In this document: positions 48,156-56,419 of the stretch, piece by piece
Layout: the number at the start of each line of letters is the position of its first letter
How positions within the stretch are numbered: position 1 is the stretch's first letter
Assembly: GCA_045430285.1 (NCBI GenBank)
Contig: JAILXV010000001.1
Location: forward strand, 744,001 to 808,000
Direction of reading: 5' to 3'
Source of the DNA: Agarilytica sp045430285
GTDB lineage: Bacteria; Pseudomonadota; Gammaproteobacteria; Pseudomonadales; Cellvibrionaceae
DNA length: 64,000 nt
Notes under the pieces: generated by a model
Told to the model about the DNA's origin: nothing
The model's database searches: none
The model's input: only the letters and a program-made list of their open reading frames with translations
Translations under genes and position numbers: made by a program

Positions 48156-48446
48156 ATGAAAAACAAATCATTCTTTTTATTCGGTCTTACTCTTTTTTCA
48201 TCGCTCGTTTGGGCGCACGATGAATCACTTCATGCAAAAGATGCGGAAGCACCGCGTTGTGCAGGTATGAAAAACATGGATCATAGCAAAATAGAAAAAG
48301 ACGACCCGATTATGCAAGCCATGATGAAAAAATGTATGCACCATAGCGACCAAGATAACGCAAAGAACGATAGCAATAACAAACAACACCAAAAACCTGA
48401 TTCGGAACATGCAGAACCCAAAAAGAATGAAAAGCACAATCATTAA
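48156..48446 (+). CDS. Exported His/Met-rich small protein
   Basis: 96 residues. Signal peptide (MKNKSFFLFGLTLFSSLVWA), then HDESLHAKDAEAPRCAGMKN, MKKCMHHSDQ and a His/Lys/Asn-rich C-terminus. Probably a periplasmic copper or silver sponge. AAAGGA precedes the ATG; it follows cusA by 23 nt in the same operon. No named family recognised. Confidence 0.7.
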   Translation: MKNKSFFLFGLTLFSSLVWAHDESLHAKDAEAPRCAGMKNMDHSKIEKDDPIMQAMMKKCMHHSDQDNAKNDSNNKQHQKPDSEHAEPKKNEKHNH

Positions 48447-48460
48447 AGGTGAGGCGTTTT

Positions 48461-49012
48461 ATGAAAAAAATGATTTGGGGCAGTATTCTGGTATTTGTTG
48501 TTATTGCGGGTGGGGGGCTTGTGTATATGGCTTCTGGATTCTATCCGATTGGTGCTGATGTGCCACACAACGCTTTAACATATAAAATTTTAGAGTTTGC
48601 GCGAGAGCGATCAGTTGCACATGCATCTAAAAATATTCGAGTACCGGATCTAATCCAAGCCGATTTATTATTGCGTGGTGGTGCAGACTACAATGATATG
48701 TGCGCTGGTTGCCACCTAAAGCCTGGCGTCACAGAATCCGACTTGAGTATCGGCCTGTACCCAAAACCGCCTAATTTAAGCACGCCTCATGATGACCACG
48801 TGCATGGTGACCCTTCGGAAGAAGGGCAAGCAAAAAGACAGTTTTGGATTATAAAACATGGGATCAAAGCCTCCGGAATGCCCGCGTGGGGGCCAACCCA
48901 TAGTGACGAACGTATATGGGCCATGGTGGCGTTTATTCAACGGCTTCCTGAGTTAGACGAGGACTACTATCAAATTATAACCGCGCGAGGAAACGCCGAT
49001 GATCATCATTAA
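48461..49012 (+). CDS. Membrane-anchored monohaem cytochrome c
   Basis: 183 residues from the ATG at 48461, chosen because GGTGAGG lies 6 nt upstream; an in-frame GTG at 48449 is less likely. One N-terminal helix, then DMCAGCHLKPGV as the haem c site and a downstream SGMPAWGPTH Met ligand. C-terminus Asp/His-rich. Electron carrier in the periplasm; cytochromes in copper islands are proposed to support Cu(I) oxidation, but here that is inference. Confidence 0.88.
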   Translation: MKKMIWGSILVFVVIAGGGLVYMASGFYPIGADVPHNALTYKILEFARERSVAHASKNIRVPDLIQADLLLRGGADYNDMCAGCHLKPGVTESDLSIGLYPKPPNLSTPHDDHVHGDPSEEGQAKRQFWIIKHGIKASGMPAWGPTHSDERIWAMVAFIQRLPELDEDYYQIITARGNADDHH

Positions 49013-49051
49013 AAGCAGACTATCAAAACCAACTGGTGCAACGAGGTAACC

Positions 49052-49429
49052 ATGAAAAAAGTGTTTGTTATGAGCGTTTTTCCACTTTTATTAAGCTTTG
49101 GCACGATGGCGTATGCCCACAGCGGTAAAGATCCTCAGAGAGAGTTGGATAAAGCGCTCAATTGGTTGAAACAATACCAGTCGGAATTTAAAGGAAGTGA
49201 GAAATCTCGATCGAAAGTTAAAAACCTCTCCCGACAACTCGACGTATTACGTTCACGAACATTGTTATTACAGAATGAACTTGCAGAGTGTGGAAGTGTG
49301 GCCTGTTTAAAAAATGGGGAAGTTCGTTATATGCGAGAGATAGCGCACTCATTAAAAGCCACTCAAAAAACATTGGCGCAAATGGATACATTGCTAAATG
49401 ACATTAAAAACGCGGGTTCAAACAATTAA
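49052..49429 (+). CDS. Exported helical protein of unknown function
   Basis: 125 residues. Signal peptide (to about YAHS), then a mostly helical body with heptad-like spacing (NLSRQLDVLRSRTLLLQNEL) and one CGSVAC pair. Likely periplasmic coiled coil. I do not recognise a family. It is the last gene of the cus operon before a 187-nt gap. Confidence 0.7.
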   Translation: MKKVFVMSVFPLLLSFGTMAYAHSGKDPQRELDKALNWLKQYQSEFKGSEKSRSKVKNLSRQLDVLRSRTLLLQNELAECGSVACLKNGEVRYMREIAHSLKATQKTLAQMDTLLNDIKNAGSNN

Positions 49430-49515
49430 CATTTATAACGGGAGTCGTTGTTCTACGGCATGATTCTCATCTAGGATTCGAAAAATAAAAATATTTTTTC
49501 TGGACTAAATATTGA

Positions 49516-49529
49516 TTGACATGAATCAA
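49516..49529 (+). promoter_or_regulatory. FNR/Anr-like box overlapping a -35 hexamer
   Basis: TTGAC-ATGA-ATCAA matches the TTGATnnnnATCAA consensus with one mismatch and includes a -35-like TTGACA, with TAATGT 18 nt later as a possible -10. It lies 88 nt upstream of the small exported protein at 49617. Oxygen control is possible but not proven. Confidence 0.35.
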
Positions 49530-49616
49530 GCTTAAAACGTAATGTGATGAAATAATACACCTCTATGTTTAGATTTCAATGTTTTTGAATCTGCCAAATC
49601 TAACGCGAGAAAATTG

Positions 49617-50048
49617 ATGGCGACCAGACGTATAAGTGCAATAGTTTTAGCCTGGCTACTGATGAGTCAGCCTGTGCTTTCTGTTGCATTAACGAATCTG
49701 GCGGCACATGAAGATGCAGGTCATGATCATTCATCAGCTCACCATGATCATCACGGTACGCATTCTGGCGCTCATCACGAAGAGCATGACGGAAAAGTCG
49801 ATCACCATGAGCATAAAGTTGTCCATCAGGCCCGCCAAGACGCACAGCATTCATTGATGAAAGCTACACCTCATGATTGCGGTCCTTGTGTTAATGGTGA
49901 TATGAGTCACTGTCAGTGTGGCGTAGTCGTGCAACCCAGTGATTTAACCGCTTTTCGAAATTATGCTTTTTCCCCCTATAAACTACTTTACACGCATATC
50001 TTGGCTGCGTACCGCGAGTCACTTTTTCGTCCCCCCATTTTTGCCTAA
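49617..50048 (+). CDS. Exported His-rich small protein with RPPI terminus
   Basis: 143 residues from the ATG at 49617. Signal peptide, then a strongly His-rich region (HDHSSAHHDHHGTHSGAHHE), a Cys cluster HDCGPCVNGDMSHCQCG, and the C-terminus ESLFRPPIFA. It is the fourth member of the small-protein set defined by that terminus. It precedes the porin and cytochrome genes rather than an RND pump. Confidence 0.75.
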   Translation: MATRRISAIVLAWLLMSQPVLSVALTNLAAHEDAGHDHSSAHHDHHGTHSGAHHEEHDGKVDHHEHKVVHQARQDAQHSLMKATPHDCGPCVNGDMSHCQCGVVVQPSDLTAFRNYAFSPYKLLYTHILAAYRESLFRPPIFA

Positions 50049-50185
50049 CCTAGGATAAGTCCGTCTGCTGTTTACGTCCTATGCTTCTTTTTTGTAGCTT
50101 GGGTTATCCGGTCTTCGGCTTATTCTCCTTACTAAAAAAAATACCTTTTATTTAATCAATATCTTGACCGTAAGTGATGGTTGAG

Positions 50186-50201
50186 CGCCATTGGCGTTTT
50201 T
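50186..50201 (+). terminator. Short hairpin with T-run before the porin gene
   Basis: CGCC-ATT-GGCG followed by TTTTT, 31 nt upstream of the porin ATG. Short stem; could end the upstream transcript or attenuate the downstream one. Confidence 0.4.
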
Positions 50202-50232
50202 CCCCTCACGAAAGTCTTAAGGAGACAGAAAC

Positions 50233-51354
50233 ATGTCCGTTAAATTTTTGGCGGCCGTCCCGCTGGTGACGTTGGTTGCGTGGTTACCTACCGGCGCATT
50301 GGCGGATGAGGATCGCCCACGATTCGCTGTGGGCGGTTATGGCGATGTTAAATATGAAACAACAGAACTAAACGATACAAGCGCCTATAGCGCTCGCTTC
50401 GTTCCCATTTTTTTATTTAGCTTGAACGACAAAATGCATGTTGAGGCCGAGACAGAAATAAGCCTTTCTGCGGAAGGAGAGACAGAAATCGAACTAGAAT
50501 ATGCCGATTTGCATTATTTTCTCACCGATACAGTCACAGTGACCGCAGGGAAATTCCTTCTACCGTTCGGTCAGTTTGGACCAAATATTCACCCTAGTTG
50601 GATAAACCGCTCACCTTGGACACCGGGAATCTACGGCACACATGGTGGTACTCAAGCTATGGAGGCATTACTTCCTGTTTTGAGTGACGTAGGGATCGCT
50701 TTTCAAAAAACATTCGTAGTGGGCGAAAACCAAAAGATTTTTTTGGATTTATACAGTACGAACGGTCCGCGCGTCGAAGCGGCACATGAAGACGAAGGGG
50801 AAGAGGGTGACGTTGTCGAAGAGGAGTCTCATGATGAGTTGCCAGAACTTGAATTTGATGCCACCAATGGCGATAACAACAAAAATAAAGCGTTCGGCGG
50901 AAGAGTGGCGTATGCCTTGCTGCCAAATATCGAAATAGGAGCCTCTTTCTACACATCAAAATACGATGATGAAGACGCTTTGGAATTTAATGCGCGTGGG
51001 TTGGACCTCAATATTTCCAGTGCACACTACGCGCTTCGTGGTGAATACATTGCTACGGAAACCGATGGTTTGGAAGAAGAGGAAGGCGAAATTGAAACCC
51101 ATACATTTAAAGGTGACGGGTGGTATCTACAAAACACACTACAGATTGGAAAAGTCTGGCCATCCGTAGCGGGAACGGAAATCGTTATCGAATATTCAGA
51201 AACAAATAAATTAGCAGAATCCAGCCGCTGGATGGCGGGGATAAATTATTGGCTTGACACTCGTTCAGTGATCAAAGTGGCATATGACGATACTGACGTG
51301 AAAGATGACGCTGATGATCAGCGTTTTGTCGTTCAATTAAGTTATGGGTTTTAA
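50233..51354 (+). CDS. Outer-membrane porin-like beta-barrel
   Basis: 373 residues. Signal peptide MSVKFLAAVPLVTLVAWLPT, alternating amphipathic strands, the family-like segments VTAGKFLLPFGQFGPNIHPSW and a terminal aromatic residue (VVQLSYGF), typical of outer-membrane barrels. The long acidic loop around residues 185-210 (DEGEEGDVVEEESHDELPE) and a second one near 280 could bind cations. Substrate unknown. GGAG upstream of the ATG; in operon with the next cytochrome. Confidence 0.82.
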   Translation: MSVKFLAAVPLVTLVAWLPTGALADEDRPRFAVGGYGDVKYETTELNDTSAYSARFVPIFLFSLNDKMHVEAETEISLSAEGETEIELEYADLHYFLTDTVTVTAGKFLLPFGQFGPNIHPSWINRSPWTPGIYGTHGGTQAMEALLPVLSDVGIAFQKTFVVGENQKIFLDLYSTNGPRVEAAHEDEGEEGDVVEEESHDELPELEFDATNGDNNKNKAFGGRVAYALLPNIEIGASFYTSKYDDEDALEFNARGLDLNISSAHYALRGEYIATETDGLEEEEGEIETHTFKGDGWYLQNTLQIGKVWPSVAGTEIVIEYSETNKLAESSRWMAGINYWLDTRSVIKVAYDDTDVKDDADDQRFVVQLSYGF

Positions 51355-51363
51355 GCGAGGTAG

Positions 51364-51921
51364 ATGATGAAAAAAATAAAATTTCAAGCAAGCCTTTTAA
51401 TGTTACTTGTCGCGGTTCTCATGTTATTGGGAATGAGCGCGGTATCCAGCGACACAGATAAAGCGTCAATTAACGGCGCTGCGGTGTTTAATAACAACTG
51501 TGCACGTTGTCATAATGCCCGTTCGTTAGATGAATTTTCCTTGAACGAATGGGCCGTCATCATGCCTCATATGCGTGAAAAAGCACACCTTACGGGGAGA
51601 GAAACCGATGCGGTTATGCAGTTTATTCGATTGGTTAAAAATGGCAGTGGTGACTCGGAGAAAAAATCCATTAGTAGCGGTGCGGCTCTATTTAAAAAAT
51701 ACAGCTGTCTAGGATGCCACCGTTTTCAAGGGACTGGCGGCACGGTCGGTCCAGCGCTAGATTCAACGATCGAAGATAAGGGAAACGAATTTTTTGTTAA
51801 AAAATTGAAAAACCCGCAATTTAATAATCCATCGTCACCAATGCCGAGAATGCCGCTGACGGCAGATGAAATTGAAGCGTTAGCGACGTTTTTATCTCAG
51901 AAAGGGATGAATGAGCAATAG
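51364..51921 (+). CDS. Dihaem cytochrome c, periplasmic
   Basis: 185 residues. Signal peptide or anchor, then two c-type haem sites, NCARCHN near residue 44 and SCLGCHRF near residue 117, each in a small cytochrome c fold with MPRMPLTADEIEALATFL as the second distal region. Two ATG codons (51364, 51367) share the GAGG site; the second has better spacing. Follows the porin by 9 nt, so outer-membrane passage and electron transfer are linked by operon. Confidence 0.88.
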   Translation: MMKKIKFQASLLMLLVAVLMLLGMSAVSSDTDKASINGAAVFNNNCARCHNARSLDEFSLNEWAVIMPHMREKAHLTGRETDAVMQFIRLVKNGSGDSEKKSISSGAALFKKYSCLGCHRFQGTGGTVGPALDSTIEDKGNEFFVKKLKNPQFNNPSSPMPRMPLTADEIEALATFLSQKGMNEQ

Positions 51922-51979
51922 CATATTAAAGGTTGATTAGGATAAATAGTGCCAAGGATGGTGGAGACATAAAAATGCC

Positions 51980-52010
51980 TTGACCTGTGTCTTACACACA
52001 GGTTTAGAGT
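51980..52010 (+). promoter_or_regulatory. CueR-type promoter of the copA operon
   Basis: -35 TTGACC (51980-51985), 19-bp spacer, -10 TAGAGT (52005-52010). Perfect dyad ACCTGTGT-CTTAC-ACACAGGT at 51983-52003, the CueR/HmrR layout. A second dyad CAGGTTT-T-AAACCTG (52030-52044) lies in the leader. The regulator gene is the first gene downstream, so it activates its own operon. Confidence 0.88.
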
Positions 52011-52078
52011 GGGTATGCATATTTAAACTCAGGTTTTAAACCTGGGAGTTGGTTTTACTAAAAAATTGGAAATACTTT

Positions 52079-52495
52079 ATGCGTGTAAATGAATTAGCAA
52101 AAACTCTTTCGGTCAGTCCGGAGACGATACGTTTCTATACGCGAAAAGGTTATCTATCACCGGTAAAGAGTCCAACGAATGGCTACAAGGAATACGGCCC
52201 AAATGAGCAAGCGCGTATGGGTTTTATTTTGAGTGCGAGGGCTTTGGGATTCACGGTGAATGATATTGGGGAAATTCTGGCCGTCGCAGATGCAAAGAAT
52301 GCCCCCTGTCCTGTGGTGAGGTTATTGATAGAACAGCGTCTTGCAGAAACCGAAGCACAATTCCAGGAGACGAAGCGATTGCGTGATCGGATGCGCGTCG
52401 CGGTAGACGAGTGGCGTAGCTTGCCAGATAAGGCGCCGACGGGTCACATGCTTTGTCATTTAATCGAAGAGTTCATGATAAAGGAAGACGAATGA
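52079..52495 (+). CDS. MerR-family copper-type regulator (CueR-like)
   Basis: 138 residues from the ATG at 52079. HTH MRVNELAKTLSVSPETIRFYTRKGYL and dimer helix. Cys in NAPCPVV near residue 77 and HMLCHLIEEF near the C-terminus; the usual paired metal-loop Cys of CueR are changed, so metal sensing may differ. The operator upstream fits monovalent Cu/Ag control. First gene of the copA operon; the stop overlaps a small frame at 52492. Confidence 0.88.
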   Translation: MRVNELAKTLSVSPETIRFYTRKGYLSPVKSPTNGYKEYGPNEQARMGFILSARALGFTVNDIGEILAVADAKNAPCPVVRLLIEQRLAETEAQFQETKRLRDRMRVAVDEWRSLPDKAPTGHMLCHLIEEFMIKEDE

Positions 52496-52605
52496 ATACA
52501 CACGAAATGTCAGGTGCGACGCAACGCCAAGGCGCTGCGGCTTCGGACTCCCACCATGTTAGCGATATAGCGCAAATTTTCGCAAGGGTAAATAATTATG
52601 ACTGA
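52492..52605 (+). CDS. Possible 37-residue peptide between regulator and copA
   Basis: The ATG overlaps the regulator stop (AATGA) and the frame ends inside the copA start region. The peptide contains His and Met but no named motif. It may be a coupling ORF that guides ribosomes to copA, or nothing. Not otherwise supported. Confidence 0.3.
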   Translation: MNTHEMSGATQRQGAAASDSHHVSDIAQIFARVNNYD

Positions 52606-55129
52606 TGCCATCATTATCAAAAATAAAAACACGACAATATCGCGCCCAGTGACTGACGATGCCCAACTTATCGTGCCGGGTATGGGGAGTAATCATTGTG
52701 CGGGCCTGGTAAAAAGATCCCTCGAAAGGTTGCAAGGCGTTGAAAATATTCAGACTAATATAGCCAGTCATCAGGTGAACGTTTCTTTCAATTCATCTCG
52801 CTCATCATTGCAAGATATTCAGGTAGCAATCGAAAACGCCGGTTATGACGTGACGACAGCGCAGCTCGTGACAGACGCCCATGTTCAAAAGGTTACCCTC
52901 ACAGTCCCCGGAGTGGGCAGCAACCATTGCGCTGGCCTTGTTCGTACGTCGCTTGAGCGTTTATCCGGTATATTCGACATCCAGACGAATATTGCTAACC
53001 ATCAAGTTACAGTGAGTTTCGACCCGAGCGAAGTTGACAGCGCTCGCTTAAAACAAACCGTAGAAAACGCAGGGTATGACGTTGCTGATGTAGAAAGCGC
53101 TCATCTCGATTCACACAAAACAGCGGAAGATGCCGAAGCGCGATATCTCGATCAAGCGTGGAAAAACCTCTGGTTTGCAGCAATACCCACCACCCTCATT
53201 ATGCTGTTAATGATCCCAGAAATGTTTTGGCAACCAATACCTGGATATCTCGCGATAGTTGCTGTGCTGGGTTTTCCTGTGGTGTTTTTTCGGGGTGGAA
53301 AATCGACACATCGCTCAGCGTGGCGTTCGTTAAAAAATAGAACCGCCAATATGGATGTTTTAATTTCATTAGGAAGCATGCCGCCGTATTTAATTGGTTT
53401 GATTGGGTTTGTTTACCCGATGACGTCATTTATTGAGATGGCCTCCACCATTATGACGTTCCATATGTTAGGCCGCTACCTTGAGACTCGTGCAAAAGGG
53501 AAGGCGTCACAGGCCATTAAAAAACTGATTAAACTCGGTGCGAAAACGGCGATCATCATGCGCGACGGTGAAGAAATAGAAGTCCCCGTTGAAGCGCTAA
53601 AAATCGGGGATGTGATGGTCATTAAGCCGGGGGCCAAAGTGCCGACGGATGGGGAAATTGTTGACGGCTACAGTCACTTGGATGAGTCGATTGCAACGGG
53701 TGAGTCTGTACCGGTAGAGAAAGGCCCAGGTGATTTAGTGCTGGGCGCTACGATAAACAAAGAAGGGCTTCTAAAGGTTAACGCCACCAAGATTGGCGCG
53801 GACACGTTTTTGTCTCAGGTCATCAAATTAGTCGAACAGGCGCAAGGCTCCAAGGTACCGATACAAGAATTCGCTGACAGGGTTACGGCCACCTTTGTGC
53901 CTGCGGTTATTGCGATCGCAATTTTAAGCTTTCTTTCATGGGCGATTTTTTTCGACACATTGCAGCCTGTTTTGGAATGGGGAGGAAGTTTTTTACCCTG
54001 GGTCGATCCGACGCTGAGTCCAATTATTGCAGCCATACTGGCGGCTGTTGCCGTCCTTGTTATTGCTTGTCCCTGTGCGCTTGGATTGGCGACGCCCACG
54101 GCGATTATGGTGGGGTCCGGAATGGGTGCTGAAAGAGGTGTGTTGATACGCTCCGGCGAAGCGATACAAACCTTGAAAGATATTAAGGTCGTTGTATTGG
54201 ATAAAACAGGCACCATTACCGCCGGAAAACCCTCCCTCACTGATGTTGTTCCAACTGCCGCCTTTACCGCCGGAGACCTGTTGTTAGCAACTGCGGCGGT
54301 AGAAGCGGGATCGGAGCATCCGCTGGCGCAGGCAATTGTGCAAGGGGCTAAGGTTCAGAACCTGGCGATTCCCAAGGTAGAGCACTTTAAATCCATTACG
54401 GCACGTGGCGTAGAGGGCGTTGTTAACGGCCAGTTGGTACACGTAGGTAGCCGTCGATTGCTTAACGAACAAGGTGTTGATCCGGGAGAGATGGAAGAGA
54501 CCTTAACCGCCCTTGAGGTTCAAGGAAAGACAGCGATGTTAGTTGCGATCGATAAGCAGGCAGCGGGGGTTGTCGCGGTTGCCGACACGATTAAAGACGA
54601 TTCCAAATCCGCCATAAAAGCGATGCACGATCTTAACATCCATGTCGTGATGGTGACTGGCGATAACGAGCGGACAGCTAAATTTGTTGCAGACCAAGTC
54701 GGTATCGATGAAGTGCTGGCCAACGTGCTACCGGAAGGCAAAGTGGATTCTGTTAAACAGTTGCAAGCCAAGTACGGCAATAGTGTGGCGATGGTGGGCG
54801 ACGGGATTAATGACGCACCGGCGTTAAAACAGGCCAACGTAGGTATTGCGATTGGCGCCGGCGCGGATGTGGCGATCGAGGCAGCCGATGTCACTCTGGT
54901 GAAGGGGCAGTTGACCAAGCTTGTCGAAGCCATTCTTTTATCAAAAGCAACGTTTAGAAAAATCGTTGAAAACCTGTTTTGGGCCTGGTTTTACAATCTT
55001 GCGGCGATTCCTGTGGCTGCGCTCGGCCTGCTTCACCCTATGATCGGTGTTATTGCGATGACTGTGAGTTCTTTGTCTGTCATTGGTAACTCCATCCTAC
55101 TAAAGCGTGTTGATGTACGCATTAAATAA
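52598..55129 (+). CDS. copA: P1B-1 Cu(I)/Ag(I)-exporting ATPase CopA
   Basis: 843 residues. Two N-terminal HMA-like domains (residues ~22-90 and ~98-165), eight helices, TGES in the actuator, Cys491-Pro-Cys493 in TM6, phosphorylated Asp535 in DKTGT, GSEHPLA, and GDGINDAPAL. TM7 YN and TM8 MTVSS are the Cu(I) P1B-1 signature. Both HMA domains read GxGSNHCAGLV: the first Cys of the usual CxxC is Ser and the second remains, with a preceding His. That is unusual and shared by both copies. Exports Cu(I) or Ag(I) from the cytoplasm. Confidence 0.95.
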   Translation: MTDAIIIKNKNTTISRPVTDDAQLIVPGMGSNHCAGLVKRSLERLQGVENIQTNIASHQVNVSFNSSRSSLQDIQVAIENAGYDVTTAQLVTDAHVQKVTLTVPGVGSNHCAGLVRTSLERLSGIFDIQTNIANHQVTVSFDPSEVDSARLKQTVENAGYDVADVESAHLDSHKTAEDAEARYLDQAWKNLWFAAIPTTLIMLLMIPEMFWQPIPGYLAIVAVLGFPVVFFRGGKSTHRSAWRSLKNRTANMDVLISLGSMPPYLIGLIGFVYPMTSFIEMASTIMTFHMLGRYLETRAKGKASQAIKKLIKLGAKTAIIMRDGEEIEVPVEALKIGDVMVIKPGAKVPTDGEIVDGYSHLDESIATGESVPVEKGPGDLVLGATINKEGLLKVNATKIGADTFLSQVIKLVEQAQGSKVPIQEFADRVTATFVPAVIAIAILSFLSWAIFFDTLQPVLEWGGSFLPWVDPTLSPIIAAILAAVAVLVIACPCALGLATPTAIMVGSGMGAERGVLIRSGEAIQTLKDIKVVVLDKTGTITAGKPSLTDVVPTAAFTAGDLLLATAAVEAGSEHPLAQAIVQGAKVQNLAIPKVEHFKSITARGVEGVVNGQLVHVGSRRLLNEQGVDPGEMEETLTALEVQGKTAMLVAIDKQAAGVVAVADTIKDDSKSAIKAMHDLNIHVVMVTGDNERTAKFVADQVGIDEVLANVLPEGKVDSVKQLQAKYGNSVAMVGDGINDAPALKQANVGIAIGAGADVAIEAADVTLVKGQLTKLVEAILLSKATFRKIVENLFWAWFYNLAAIPVAALGLLHPMIGVIAMTVSSLSVIGNSILLKRVDVRIK

Positions 55130-55141
55130 CCGGAGAAAACT

Positions 55142-55213
55142 ATGAGTCACCAATCACAACACCAAAAGCAGATGAATAATAAGGCTGTCAGAAATAAAGG
55201 CGGTGTGAAATGA
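55142..55213 (+). CDS. Possible 23-residue peptide after copA
   Basis: ATG at 55142 with GGAG 6 nt upstream; the stop overlaps the next gene's ATG (ATGA). Basic, Gln/Lys-rich, no family. The good ribosome site and overlap argue for translation; function unknown. Confidence 0.4.
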   Translation: MSHQSQHQKQMNNKAVRNKGGVK

Positions 55214-55482
55214 ACGTAATCCCCATAAAACTCGCAAGCGCCGCGGCCTTGAGCACGGCATTGATTTGGCTGATGTGTTCAGTCCTGGTGCTCATTGCGC
55301 CAGGTGCAATCAATTATATCAGTGGTGCCATGATGCATCTCGAAATGTCGCACTGGGTATGGGATCTATCGGTAAGCAAACTGGTAGTGGGCATGCTTGC
55401 TTGGGCATTGATGACGTGGTTGGTGGTGTGGTTAACAACCACAATTTATCTACGTTGGCTAGGAGAAACTGATCATGAGTAA
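55210..55482 (+). CDS. DUF5676 small membrane protein
   Basis: 90 residues, two predicted helices with Met/Trp/His (MMHLEMSHWVW) between them. It matches the DUF5676 pattern found in copper/silver gene sets. Overlaps the following gene by 8 nt. Role unknown; probably an inner-membrane partner of CopA or the small membrane proteins next to it. Confidence 0.8.
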   Translation: MNVIPIKLASAAALSTALIWLMCSVLVLIAPGAINYISGAMMHLEMSHWVWDLSVSKLVVGMLAWALMTWLVVWLTTTIYLRWLGETDHE

Positions 55483-55759
55483 TCAAAGAGAAAGCTTTTG
55501 GATGACACCAAAAGGATTAGCGGCGATGGGGCTTATTGCCGCGGTCACCTATTTTTTGTTGATGGAACATCGTCAGCATGTCGTTGAGTTTTTCCCATTC
55601 CTGATTATTTTACTGTGTCCGCTGATGCATATTTTTATGCACGGCTCACACGGGCATGGGCACCACGACGACCATCAAGACGATCCGTCCCAAGCATATA
55701 AGCGCGGCGTGGAAGAGGGCCGGAGACAATCACATCAAAATCATCACAAAGGAGATTAA
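55475..55759 (+). CDS. DUF2933 small membrane protein
   Basis: 94 residues. Two helices and the signature CPLMHIFMHGSHGHGHH, followed by a His/Asp tail. DUF2933 proteins accompany copper and silver resistance genes; His/Met likely bind the metal on the cytoplasmic or periplasmic face. Translationally coupled to its neighbours. Confidence 0.88.
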   Translation: MSNQRESFWMTPKGLAAMGLIAAVTYFLLMEHRQHVVEFFPFLIILLCPLMHIFMHGSHGHGHHDDHQDDPSQAYKRGVEEGRRQSHQNHHKGD

Positions 55760-55761
55760 TT

Positions 55762-56409
55762 ATGCACGGTGAATCCGCCTACGGTTTGTGGACATTAGTC
55801 ATTTTAAATTCTGCCATTTTTATCTTTTTTGCGTTTAGCTTTGTTAAACCGAAAACGAAAACGGAGTGGCGAAGCCTAACTGCCTTTTCAGCCTTTGTTG
55901 TTGCCTTGTTTACAGAAATGTATGGCTTTCCATTAACAATATATTTCTTATCGGGGTGGTTGTCAGAAAAATACCCCGGTGTCGATTTTCTATCCCACGA
56001 GAACGGGCATTTGTTACATACATTATTGGGGTTTGAGGGAAATGCGCACTTTGACCCATTGCACCTACTCAGCAATGTCGTCATTGTTCTTGGATTTATT
56101 CTTCTATCGTCGGCATGGGCAGTATTGCATAAATCACAGCAGACGAGATCGCTCGCGACGTCTGGGTGGTATGCACGTTGTCGTCACCCACAATATCTCG
56201 CCTTTATTCTCATTATGTTCGGATTTCTTCTTCAATGGCCCACCATTCCAACCGTTGTGATGTTTCCGATTTTAGTATGGGTTTACGTGCGCCTTGCCAA
56301 GCGCGAGGAGAATATCGCGATTTCCGAATTTGGTGATGAATATCGCCGTTATATGGTGATTACCCCCAGCTGGATACCCAAGTTTAAACACGAACCCACT
56401 CCTATCTAA
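55762..56409 (+). CDS. Isoprenylcysteine carboxyl methyltransferase-like membrane protein
   Basis: 215 residues, several helices. The C-terminal part has GWYARCRHPQYLAFILIMFG and REENIAISEFGDEYRRYM, the ICMT/PEMT-family SAM-binding signature. In bacteria such proteins are found in metal islands next to DUF2933; substrate is unknown, and bacterial prenylcysteine methylation is not expected. GGAGATTA precedes the ATG. Very likely membrane-bound methyltransferase. Confidence 0.88.
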   Translation: MHGESAYGLWTLVILNSAIFIFFAFSFVKPKTKTEWRSLTAFSAFVVALFTEMYGFPLTIYFLSGWLSEKYPGVDFLSHENGHLLHTLLGFEGNAHFDPLHLLSNVVIVLGFILLSSAWAVLHKSQQTRSLATSGWYARCRHPQYLAFILIMFGFLLQWPTIPTVVMFPILVWVYVRLAKREENIAISEFGDEYRRYMVITPSWIPKFKHEPTPI

Positions 56410-56419
56410 GGAAAAAACT

